From positions 65,703 through 129,702 of the forward strand of contig CAYJLO010000001.1 of the NCBI GenBank assembly GCA_964370835.1: a stretch of 64,000 nucleotides of DNA, read 5' to 3'. Within the stretch, counting starts at the first letter, position 1. Every line of letters starts with the position of its first letter. The translations under genes and the position numbers were made by a program. Source of the stretch: CAYJAD01 sp964370835. Its GTDB lineage: Bacteria > Desulfobacterota > Desulfovibrionia > Desulfovibrionales > Desulfovibrionaceae. The notes below the pieces were generated by a model. It ran no database searches and was not told where the DNA came from. It was given only the letters and a program-made list of their open reading frames with translations. Positions 25,761 to 33,784 of this stretch are shown one piece after another.

Positions 25761-27158
25761 ATGCCCTTAAGTATTACAAAGGCATCCTTCATGCGGGTAG
25801 GACTTGCCATAGGTTTACCCTTATCTTTTTTCTTAATACCCATTACAGATGCGTATACCTATGAGTTGCGTATATTCTTTGCCATTACATTGTTTTGCAT
25901 GCTTTGCGTAGCTTTTGAATTTTTTGACACCATTATTCCGGCAATTTTATTGCCCACCATGTACTTATTAAGCGGTATTGCTCCCTCAGAGGTGGCCTTT
26001 GGAGCTTGGACCAGTAATACCATTTGGATGATGCTAGGCGCCATGATTTTAGCCAATGCGCTAGAAGAATGCGGGCTTTTAGCGAGAATTGCCTATTGGT
26101 GTGTATTAAAATGTGGAGCTAGCTATACTGGTGTGCTTTATGGTGTCTTTATTGCTGGCACCATTATTAACTTCATTACCTTTTGCCAAGCTTTCATTGT
26201 TATGATGGTGCTTGGCTATGGTATCATTGTGGCCTTAAAACTCAAAGCTTCTCGCGAAAGCGCATTATTATGCTTTGCCATTATGCTTGGTGGCCAAGGC
26301 GCTCCCAGTAGCTTTTTGTATAACCCAGGATTTTTGGCCTTGGCAGAAGAAGGCGTGCGCCAAGTTATTCCAGGTTTCACTGCTGTGTGGTACGAAATGC
26401 TCTTTTATAATGGCATTATTTTCTTTTTCTTCCTCTCCTTACTGTGGGGATTCTCGCGCGTGTTTAAAGCCAAAGACGTTATTCTTGAAGGCGGAAAAGA
26501 GTATTTTGAAAAAGCGTACGCCGAGCTTGGCCCCCTTTCTTCCAAGGAAAAAATTTCCATTGCTGTGGTAGTCATTCTTATGTCCTACCTATTTACCGTG
26601 CCTTGGCATGGCTATCCTGCAGCTTTTGGTTTTATGACTTTACCTTACATCCTCTTCTTGCCTGTTTTAAAAGTGGGCACAGCCAAAGCTTTAAGTAAAA
26701 CAAATTTTGGCATATTCTTCTTTATGGTAAGTTGTTTAGGTATTGGTACCGTGGGCGGCGAGCTGGGTTTTGGTAACATTATCTCAAGCTCCATTACTCC
26801 ATTACTTGAAGGGGCTCCTGTATTACTTTCCCTACTCATTATGATGACATGCGGCGCAGCAGCAAACTTCTTCATGACACCATATGCCATGATGGCCGGC
26901 TTATCCTACCCCTTTGCACAAGTGGGCGTGGACCTTGGTCTCAACCCCATGGCCGCCATTATGACCTTGGTGGCTTCTTGCGACCTTATTCTCTTTCCCT
27001 TCCAAGTGGCTCCCTACTTACTACTCTATGGCTACGGTATGATTACCATGAGAGAATTTGTCAGCTTTAATATAATTAAAATATTGCTTACTGTGGCATT
27101 TTTCTCTTGTGTTATGTATCCAATCTGGAATTTCTTCGGATTATTATACGCAAGCTAA
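25761..27158 (+). CDS. SLC13/DASS family anion transporter
   Basis: A 465-residue inner-membrane transporter with about 11-12 hydrophobic segments. The ATG at 25761 is chosen because GGAG lies seven bases upstream; the same frame opens at 25728 but lacks a ribosome site. Family features include 'FEFFDTIIPAILLPTMY' and 'WTSNTIWMMLGAMILANAL'. Members take up di- and tricarboxylates, sulfate or other anions with sodium. The substrate is not resolved. It is 99 bp after the OsmC gene and closes this group. Confidence 0.85.
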   Translation: MPLSITKASFMRVGLAIGLPLSFFLIPITDAYTYELRIFFAITLFCMLCVAFEFFDTIIPAILLPTMYLLSGIAPSEVAFGAWTSNTIWMMLGAMILANALEECGLLARIAYWCVLKCGASYTGVLYGVFIAGTIINFITFCQAFIVMMVLGYGIIVALKLKASRESALLCFAIMLGGQGAPSSFLYNPGFLALAEEGVRQVIPGFTAVWYEMLFYNGIIFFFFLSLLWGFSRVFKAKDVILEGGKEYFEKAYAELGPLSSKEKISIAVVVILMSYLFTVPWHGYPAAFGFMTLPYILFLPVLKVGTAKALSKTNFGIFFFMVSCLGIGTVGGELGFGNIISSSITPLLEGAPVLLSLLIMMTCGAAANFFMTPYAMMAGLSYPFAQVGVDLGLNPMAAIMTLVASCDLILFPFQVAPYLLLYGYGMITMREFVSFNIIKILLTVAFFSCVMYPIWNFFGLLYAS

Positions 27159-27177
27159 TAATTTTTTATAACATATA

Positions 27178-27218
27178 AATAACCCCATTTCTTCACAATG
27201 GTAAAGAAATGGGGTTAT
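27178..27218. terminator. Terminator between the SLC13 gene and the 47-residue gene
   Basis: The arms ATAACCCCATTTCTT (27179-27193) and AAGAAATGGGGTTAT (27204-27218) form a 15-bp perfect stem with a 10-base loop. It ends the transporter gene and can also serve the convergent small gene. Confidence 0.75.
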
Positions 27219-27235
27219 CTTATATATAAAACAAT

Positions 27236-27379
27236 TTAGCTTTGATACACAGTATTCTTTTCTATAATTTTGCATTTAGGGCATTCAATGTTATAAGACT
27301 GGTGTAATCTCTTACACATCTTTTCTGATAAAATGCACTCTTTTTCTTCTTTTTGTACTTTTTTCTTTTGCTCTTGCAT
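27236..27379 (-). CDS. 47-residue cysteine-containing protein
   Basis: A short minus-strand frame with a near-ideal ribosome site (AAAAAGGAG, eight bases before the ATG at 27379). It encodes a lysine/glutamate-rich N-terminus, then ECILSEKMCKR and 'IECPKCKII'. The CPKC pair and two upstream cysteines could bind zinc or an Fe-S cluster. The size and layout suggest a small zinc-ribbon-like or redox peptide. No known family is recognised. It is too short for routine gene finding, which may be why such genes are missed. Confidence 0.6.
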   Translation of the reverse strand: MQEQKKKVQKEEKECILSEKMCKRLHQSYNIECPKCKIIEKNTVYQS

Positions 27380-27712
27380 TGTATTTACTCCTTTTTATTT
27401 CTCTTCAATGAAGAAAGAACAGTGTAGCAGTAAAAGAAGCTAAGTCAACAAAAGTAACTCAATAATATCTTATCGAATTTACAAACTCAAACTATTGGTC
27501 ATACAATGAAAACATCTATATAAGCATTTAATTTTACAACGCAAAACCATGTTCGATATTTTTTTCATATCTATAATAACAACATAAATCTGTTAAAGAG
27601 TACCAATACAAGCGAAAAAGAGATTTTACTCATGATTTTTTCCTAGTCCAACGAATAAAATCATACGGTATTACCGTAGCACTCTCATACAAAGCACACA
27701 CTTGCCGTCATA
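27380..27712. other. Intergenic region
   Basis: This 333-bp AT-rich spacer lies upstream of the small cysteine protein gene and downstream of the glycosyltransferase gene. It must include the small gene's promoter. No strong hairpin, repeat or further gene is seen. Confidence 0.4.
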
Positions 27713-28750
27713 TTATGCAAAATACGCCCGAGCTAGAGGAAGCATGTCCTTACAATACGTTTCATAAAAAGCTTGCGTCAAAAAGGCGGGAACATCCTTC
27801 TCCCAAAAACGGCGTCCCGTATTTCTATAGATATTATGCATTTTCACATCTACAGTGGGCTTTGTATTAACTTTTTCATACACCTGCTCCCATTTCCATG
27901 TGGAAGCTTCACGCAACGGGATAATATCGCTATGTTCGCAGGGGTCTTTGCGCTTCATTCTACCAAAATGAACCCAATGCAAACCAAGTGATGCACATTG
28001 ATCTTGTTTATGTAAAAAGACTTCAAAAAAATCACCTTGCATATGATATCGTTGTGCAGATGTTGGATTCATTAAAAAAGTATCCATGAAAACACCATTA
28101 AAAAGCGGCTGCTCATCTAAATTTTCTGAAGTATATACATAGAAATCGTCATTAGTAAAACAGGCTTCCACACCTCCCAAGATAAAGGTATATGATTTAT
28201 GTAAAGTTAAAGCACGAAGTATGGTTTTTTCATAAAAAGCATATGGTTGGGGTAGCTCTGTGGGAAAAGGGGTAGGTTTTTGACCACGATGTATACGCAT
28301 GACATTGTGGAACAGGATATCACGGATAAAAAGCATTTTAGGAGTAAAATACACTTGATCCGCATCAATTTTCATATAAAAAGCATAACGCAACTTCGTA
28401 TAACCAAAATTACAAAAATGCGCCAAGTGCCCATAGGGGCGCATTTGCATGACACCGCGACATGTACCCCACTCTAACGGATACCAATAAAGACGAATTT
28501 TTTGCGGATAGCGGGCTGCGTAATCGAGTAAGATGTTCTCTGTATCGTCTTCTGAATCATTATACGTGACAATAAGTTCATCTAGAAAGGGTAAGCAAGA
28601 ATCAAGACAAGCACGCAAAGTAAGGGCCTCATTGCGCACTCGCATATGCCCGCTCAAGCCCAAAGGACGCGGGGCATCCAATTGCATAAAATCTTCTTCC
28701 TTCAACGCATAGCTTGCAGGATCAAATACACGCGAATTAATATGGGACAT
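27713..28750 (-). CDS. Family 2-like glycosyltransferase
   Basis: A 345-residue cytoplasmic protein with a GT-A nucleotide-sugar fold start: 'LSGHMRVRNEALTLRACLDSCLPFLDELIVTYN' around residues 32-64, then a DxD-type 'MKIDADQVYF' near residue 125. It has no membrane segment. Such enzymes add sugars to surface polysaccharide, lipopolysaccharide or flagellar glycans. It is divergent from an FkbM methyltransferase gene, which could act on the same product. The start ATG follows GAGGCG. Confidence 0.8.
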   Translation of the reverse strand: MSHINSRVFDPASYALKEEDFMQLDAPRPLGLSGHMRVRNEALTLRACLDSCLPFLDELIVTYNDSEDDTENILLDYAARYPQKIRLYWYPLEWGTCRGVMQMRPYGHLAHFCNFGYTKLRYAFYMKIDADQVYFTPKMLFIRDILFHNVMRIHRGQKPTPFPTELPQPYAFYEKTILRALTLHKSYTFILGGVEACFTNDDFYVYTSENLDEQPLFNGVFMDTFLMNPTSAQRYHMQGDFFEVFLHKQDQCASLGLHWVHFGRMKRKDPCEHSDIIPLREASTWKWEQVYEKVNTKPTVDVKMHNIYRNTGRRFWEKDVPAFLTQAFYETYCKDMLPLARAYFA

Positions 28751-29129
28751 ACACGCCTCATGAAGTAATTTTTTACAGTGAGAAATTATCCTTATGATTA
28801 CGCATTATTCTCTTGAAAGGATCTGATGTCAGATATAATAAGATAAACTGTTGAATAATTCAAACACACCCATCACCTTCAATGTGCTGTTATGATTAAT
28901 TTTATACTAAAACATAAAAACATATTCTAAGCGAAGTAAAACATCTATCGCTCATGGTGAGCATTACTCCAACACTACTCCATATCATCCAGTATACGTT
29001 TTGTATCATTTTCAATTATTTTACGCACCATGAAAATTAAAAATACATTTGCCCCTCACACCATATACATATACACTGCCCTAATACGTATACCTACACT
29101 ACGCATCATGGGCATAAAAGGAGCACCCT
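28751..29129. other. Divergent intergenic region with a TTGAA dyad
   Basis: This 379-bp spacer holds both promoters for the glycosyltransferase and FkbM genes. A perfect dyad TTGAA-TAA-TTCAA lies at 28851-28863 and a small GCTCA-TGG-TGAGC dyad near 28953. No gene is seen. Confidence 0.4.
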
Positions 29130-30155
29130 ATGCACCACATAACACTGAATTTATTACATACGTTACAGCAAGCTCAAGCATCCATGCAGCCCAAAGCCAT
29201 AACCTCTCTTCACGTCTTGGCCGACTTGCATAATTGGATGGAAATTATACGCGCTTATGAGGCCTTGGCTGATGTTAGATCAAAAGACACTTTTGCTAAA
29301 CTCATGGCATTACGTGTTTTATATTTCACCGTCCCCGACCACATTGCCTCCAGTGTTTTTTCTTTATATCCTGAAAAAGCATGGAATACACTTGTACAAT
29401 TGGCGGAAAAGGTTCCTGGCGTTAAGGGGGATTACATTCTGGATAGATTGGAAACGTGGATTTTAAAGGGCTATGAATATCAAGAATGCAAAGCTCAAGA
29501 AGGAGATATAGTCATTGATGCAGGAGCTTACACGGGAAATACCGTAAGCTATTTTGAACAATGCGTAGGCGCCACAGGCAAAGTGTACGCTTTTGAACCC
29601 ATGCAAGAGACCTTTGCAACTTTACAGGAAAATATGGGCCATATCCCTCATGTGCACTTGGTGCAAGCAGGCGTAAGCAATACAGATGGACATGTTTATA
29701 TAGCCGAACAAAATTCCCCCGGCGCATCTTTAACTACACAAGGAGACGTACGCGTAGCAACACGATCCATTGATTCTTTTGTACAAGAGCAAGGATTAGA
29801 TCGCTTAGATTTTTTAAAAATGGACATTGAAGGCAGTGAAATGGACGCCCTTAAAGGAGCTCAAAACACCATTGAAACCCTTCACCCCAAAATGGCCATA
29901 TGCATTTACCATAGAACCAATGATATTTTTCAAATATACAAGCGCGTACTAGAATATAATCCTCACTATACCTTTTATTTAAAGCATTGCTCTAACACCT
30001 TATGGGAAACAGTGCTTTTTTGTATGCCCAGCGACACACCATTTCAAAATGATTTTAACCCCAAGCTTTATAAAGAAGATGTGAGTGTTGCCCATGCATT
30101 GCGCGACGCTTACAGATATATCGTTGAAACTAAAGAACAGTACACGAATCTTTAA
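29130..30155 (+). CDS. FkbM family methyltransferase
   Basis: A 341-residue SAM-dependent methyltransferase. The nucleotide-binding motif is 'DIVIDAGAYTGNTVSYF' near residue 130, followed by 'GKVYAFEPMQETF', and 'FLKMDIEGSEMDALKGA' near residue 230 is the FkbM hallmark. The N-terminal 110 residues are a helical extension. Members often O-methylate sugars in surface glycans. GGAG six bases ahead sets the ATG. Confidence 0.88.
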   Translation: MHHITLNLLHTLQQAQASMQPKAITSLHVLADLHNWMEIIRAYEALADVRSKDTFAKLMALRVLYFTVPDHIASSVFSLYPEKAWNTLVQLAEKVPGVKGDYILDRLETWILKGYEYQECKAQEGDIVIDAGAYTGNTVSYFEQCVGATGKVYAFEPMQETFATLQENMGHIPHVHLVQAGVSNTDGHVYIAEQNSPGASLTTQGDVRVATRSIDSFVQEQGLDRLDFLKMDIEGSEMDALKGAQNTIETLHPKMAICIYHRTNDIFQIYKRVLEYNPHYTFYLKHCSNTLWETVLFCMPSDTPFQNDFNPKLYKEDVSVAHALRDAYRYIVETKEQYTNL

Positions 30156-30166
30156 AAACTATTCAT

Positions 30167-30214
30167 GCCGCACACAGCACAAAGGAGGTATCTTAGTACT
30201 TTGTGCTGTGTGGC
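30167..30214 (+). terminator. Large hairpin after the FkbM gene
   Basis: The left arm (30167-30184) and right arm (30199-30214) share CACACAGCACAAAG/CTTTGTGCTGTGTG, a 14-bp perfect core plus a bulge, with a 14-base loop. No T-run follows. Confidence 0.5.
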
Positions 30215-30270
30215 ACGCAGAGCTAAAACCGCCCCCCTTCAACGCTTTTATGCGCAACCTAACACAAAAT

Positions 30271-31461
30271 CTATTTTGTGTTTTTAGCTATTTCAGCATT
30301 AATGTATTGCACAAGAAAAAGAGAAATACACGCCAACACGGCTCCTAAAATAAATGGCAGCCTGTAATCCCAAAGCCACAAAGCTCCGCCCACCACAGGC
30401 ACAATGACAGCTGAAATATGATTAATGGTAAAAGAAACAGCCATGCTGGGAGCAATATCTTCCGTTTCACCCATTTTTTGAAAGAAGGTTTTCTCTGCTA
30501 TATTAAAGTTGAAAGTGAATTGATCTAAAATATATAAAATAGCCACAACAATCCCCACATCTATATAGGCATAACCTAAGAATATGCCTATGGCAGGAAG
30601 AAATTGAAAAGTAAGCAATTTTTGCTCGCCATAAGCATTGATAAGACGCCCCACAACGGGATTCAAAAACCAATTTACCGTATTATTAATGAGAAAAAGC
30701 GTAGTCACCATGGTGACGGTATAATCGAATTTCTCCACCAGCAAAAACAACGAAAAAATAGTAAAAATCTGCCTTCGCCCACCTGACAAAAAGGTAAGCG
30801 CATAAAATAACCAATATTTTTTCTTGAAAATAAGCTTTTTTTGCTGTGTAGGTAAAAGACTTAAGTCTGGTTTTTTGTACCATGCCAACGCAGCGCCAAG
30901 CACAGCTACGCCCCCTGCCAAAAGGTAAAATTGCGTATACGAAAAAAAGGCAGCGCACGATAAAATAAAAACAGCCGCCAGTATATTTCCCAAAGCTGAA
31001 ATACTACGTAAGCGACCAAATACAAGGGGAGAAACTCGCGTTCCAAAAGATTGCAAGGTGAGAGATTGGTTCACCGTTTCAAAATAATGAAAACCCACGG
31101 ACATACAAAAGGTAGAAAGCAAAATACCTGTAAAGCTTGGAAAAAAGCCCGTCATGGCCACGCCAATACCCAAAAAGAATACAGCAATCAAAGCCAAGGA
31201 GGTTTCTTTAACAAATCGCAACCAAAAGATAACCGTCACAGCCAAAAGTCCCGGCAATTCACGGATGGATTGCACCATGCCGTTTTCGGCAGCATTAAGC
31301 CCCACCGATTCCACAATGAAGTTTGTGTACAATGTTTGCCATGTTTGAAAGGCGACAATTTGTGCAAAGGTTAAAATAAAGAGAAAAAGAAAAGCCTTTC
31401 GTTCCAATTCACTTTGTATTTCCACAGGACGAACATATTCAATAAGGGCATTTTTTATCAC
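30271..31461 (-). CDS. MFS transporter
   Basis: A 396-residue membrane protein with about 11-12 hydrophobic segments in two halves split by a basic loop ('TQQKKLIFKKKYW' near residue 205). It has the general layout of major facilitator drug or metabolite permeases, but no motif defines the substrate. It is divergent from an ABC import operon and probably monocistronic. Confidence 0.8.
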   Translation of the reverse strand: MIKNALIEYVRPVEIQSELERKAFLFLFILTFAQIVAFQTWQTLYTNFIVESVGLNAAENGMVQSIRELPGLLAVTVIFWLRFVKETSLALIAVFFLGIGVAMTGFFPSFTGILLSTFCMSVGFHYFETVNQSLTLQSFGTRVSPLVFGRLRSISALGNILAAVFILSCAAFFSYTQFYLLAGGVAVLGAALAWYKKPDLSLLPTQQKKLIFKKKYWLFYALTFLSGGRRQIFTIFSLFLLVEKFDYTVTMVTTLFLINNTVNWFLNPVVGRLINAYGEQKLLTFQFLPAIGIFLGYAYIDVGIVVAILYILDQFTFNFNIAEKTFFQKMGETEDIAPSMAVSFTINHISAVIVPVVGGALWLWDYRLPFILGAVLACISLFLVQYINAEIAKNTK

Positions 31462-31868
31462 AGCTACTCACTACAACATAGATTTTTCTACAGTACACAC
31501 ACGGCATATCACCATACTATCTCACCATATAAAGCTTGGACATTTTTACGATGCATACTTTTATCCAACACGCTTCTAAAACAAATCACAAAGCACGTCC
31601 ATGCGTATAATTTCTCACTTCACGAGAAGACAACACACACAATAAATACGTAACAAACTAATATATTGAACATATTTCTCATTTTTTACATAGCATAAAT
31701 CCTAAATGTATCTCAAAAGATCAAAGGAAAATAAAAAATTATCACCTCGAATGTTTACAAAAAAACTACATTATTGTAACACTACCGCATTCGAATCTAC
31801 ACAAATACAACATATTTTATGGCGTTTTTGTGTTATATTTAAAATTTCAACTGGTTTTAGGAGAATTC
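31462..31868. other. Divergent intergenic region
   Basis: This 407-bp AT-rich spacer lies between the MFS and binding-protein genes. GTAACAC (31776) and GTGTTAT (31830) occur but are 47 bp apart, which does not form a recognised operator. No gene or strong hairpin is visible. Confidence 0.35.
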
Positions 31869-32879
31869 ATGCTAAACACATATCTGCGTATTATGGTTTT
31901 GTCGCTCATTATGAGCTTTGGTACCTTTTCAGTGGCCTTGGCAGAACAAGCCATTTGCTACAATTGCCCCAGCGAATGGGCAGGTTGGGGAGAACAGCTT
32001 AAGCTTATTGAAAAAGAAATAGGCATTTCCGTTCCTCAAGATAATAAAAACTCCGGTCAATCCGTATCTCAGCTCATTGCTGAAAAAAGCAATCCAGTGG
32101 CAGACGTTACCTATCTTGGCGTTTCTTTTGCTATTAACGCAAAAAATGCTGACGTACTTGCCCCCTACAAAGGGCCTTACTGGGATCAAATTCCCGCAGG
32201 TTTAAAAGATCCTGAAGGCTGGTGGGTGGCCACTCACTCTGGCACTTTAGGTTTCATGGTCAACGTGGACGCTCTTGAAGGCAAGCCCATTCCCACATCT
32301 TGGAAAGACTTGCTAGATCCACAATACAAAGGCATGGTGGGCTTTTTAGATCCTTCCTCTGCTTTTGTGGGTTACGTATCCACCATGGCTGCCAACGTGG
32401 GTCTTGGCGGCTCCTTGGAAGACTTCACCCCTGCCTTACAGTACTTCAAAGAACTAGCTAAAAATGACCCCATCATGCCTAAGCAAACGTCCTATGCTCG
32501 CGTTCTTTCCGGTGAAATTCCCATTTTGCTCGACTATGACTTCAACGCGTACAGAGCAAAATACAAAGACCAAGCCAACATTGCCTTTGTTATTCCTGCC
32601 GAAGGCACCTTACAAGTTCCCTATGTCATGAGCCTTGTGAAGAATTCTCCTCACCATGAAAATGGCAAAAAAGTTATGGACTTTGTGCAAAGCCCCAAAG
32701 GTCAAAATTTCTGGGCCCAAAACTTCCTTATGCCTGTGATTGCCTCTGCCATGGACAAAGAAACTGCAGCAAAATTCTTGCCCGCAGCTGACTATGCCCG
32801 TGCTAAAACAGTGGATTATGGCAAAATGGCTGAAGTGCAAAAAGACTTCACCACCAAGTTTTTGGAAAATGCTCAATAA
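31869..32879 (+). CDS. ABC importer periplasmic substrate-binding protein
   Basis: A 336-residue secreted protein of the family 1 binding-protein fold. The ATG at 31869 follows AGGAG and starts a signal peptide ending near 'SVALA'; an upstream in-frame ATG at 31830 lacks a ribosome site. The mature protein has a CxxC-type 'AICYNCPSEW' near its start. 'THSGTLGFMVN' and 'GFLDPSSAFVGY' are typical hinge and pocket regions. It starts an operon of importer and phosphodiesterase. It is followed by a terminator before the permease genes, which would keep this protein in excess. Confidence 0.88.
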   Translation: MLNTYLRIMVLSLIMSFGTFSVALAEQAICYNCPSEWAGWGEQLKLIEKEIGISVPQDNKNSGQSVSQLIAEKSNPVADVTYLGVSFAINAKNADVLAPYKGPYWDQIPAGLKDPEGWWVATHSGTLGFMVNVDALEGKPIPTSWKDLLDPQYKGMVGFLDPSSAFVGYVSTMAANVGLGGSLEDFTPALQYFKELAKNDPIMPKQTSYARVLSGEIPILLDYDFNAYRAKYKDQANIAFVIPAEGTLQVPYVMSLVKNSPHHENGKKVMDFVQSPKGQNFWAQNFLMPVIASAMDKETAAKFLPAADYARAKTVDYGKMAEVQKDFTTKFLENAQ

Positions 32880-32894
32880 ATAATTGCGATACGA

Positions 32895-32926
32895 AGCTCT
32901 CCCCGCATTCTTGGGGAGAGCTTTTT
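32895..32926 (+). terminator. Intercistronic attenuating terminator
   Basis: The arms AGCTCTCCCC (32895-32904) and GGGGAGAGCT (32913-32922) with an 8-base loop and T-run lie between the binding-protein and permease genes of one operon. Confidence 0.85.
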
Positions 32927-32962
32927 CCCCTTTCACAGCCCCTTTGCTCTTTAGGAGTATGC

Positions 32963-33784
32963 ATGCGCAAAAATACCTTTGTGCTCTATTGTTTAGTCCC
33001 ATCCATTGCCGTTTTTTTAGCATTTTTTCTTTTGCCAGTTTCCTTACTTATTCCACAATCCATCAGCGGGCCGGAAGGTGTTGCACTTTATTTGCAAATA
33101 CTAACCAACTCACGCTACTGGACAGCCTTATTGGCCACTGTATTTTTATCCATACTGGTGACCATTGTAAGTCTTATCATTGGTGGCTTTGCTGGCATTT
33201 TTCTGGAAAGAAATACCTTCCCTTTTCGTAATACCATCATAAGTATGCTCACACTGCCCCTTTCCTTTCCAGGCGTTGTTGTTGGCTTCATGATTATTAT
33301 GTTGGCCGGACGCCAAGGCCTCATTGGAGAGCTTTCCAAAATGCTCGTGGGCTCCAAATGGGTCTTTGCCTACTCTTTGGCAGGTCTCTTTGCCGGATAT
33401 TTATACTTCTCCTTGCCACGCGTCATAACCACAGTTATGGCTGCTGTGAGCAAAATGGACATATCCCTTGAAGAAGCAGCCAGAACCCTTGGCGCAAGCC
33501 CCATGCAAGTCTTACGTCATGTGACCATACCCAGCATGACACCTGCTCTCATATCCACAGGAGCCATTTGCTTTGCCACATCCATTGGTGCTTTTGGCAC
33601 GGCATTTACCCTAGCCACAGATATAGATGTCTTACCCATACTTATTTATACAGAATTTACCCTTTCCGCCAACTTTGCCACAGCGGCCATGCTTTCTGTG
33701 GTGCTTGGCATTGTCACGTGGGCTGTACTCTTTCTAGCTCGCATTTTTGGCGATAATACCGAAGATTTAAAGGCAGGCGCATGA
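32963..33784 (+). CDS. ABC importer permease subunit
   Basis: A 273-residue inner-membrane protein with six hydrophobic segments. The ATPase-docking EAA loop reads 'LEEAARTLGASPMQVLRHV' near residue 170. It pairs with the permease part of the next protein to form the channel. Its stop overlaps that gene's start (ATGA). AGGAG precedes the ATG. Confidence 0.9.
   Translation: MRKNTFVLYCLVPSIAVFLAFFLLPVSLLIPQSISGPEGVALYLQILTNSRYWTALLATVFLSILVTIVSLIIGGFAGIFLERNTFPFRNTIISMLTLPLSFPGVVVGFMIIMLAGRQGLIGELSKMLVGSKWVFAYSLAGLFAGYLYFSLPRVITTVMAAVSKMDISLEEAARTLGASPMQVLRHVTIPSMTPALISTGAICFATSIGAFGTAFTLATDIDVLPILIYTEFTLSANFATAAMLSVVLGIVTWAVLFLARIFGDNTEDLKAGA

Noticed and set aside
31776..31836. GTAACAC and GTGTTAT as a NikR operator before the binding-protein gene
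   Set aside because: The half-sites are 47 bp apart and one is imperfect, so they do not fit known NikR spacing.
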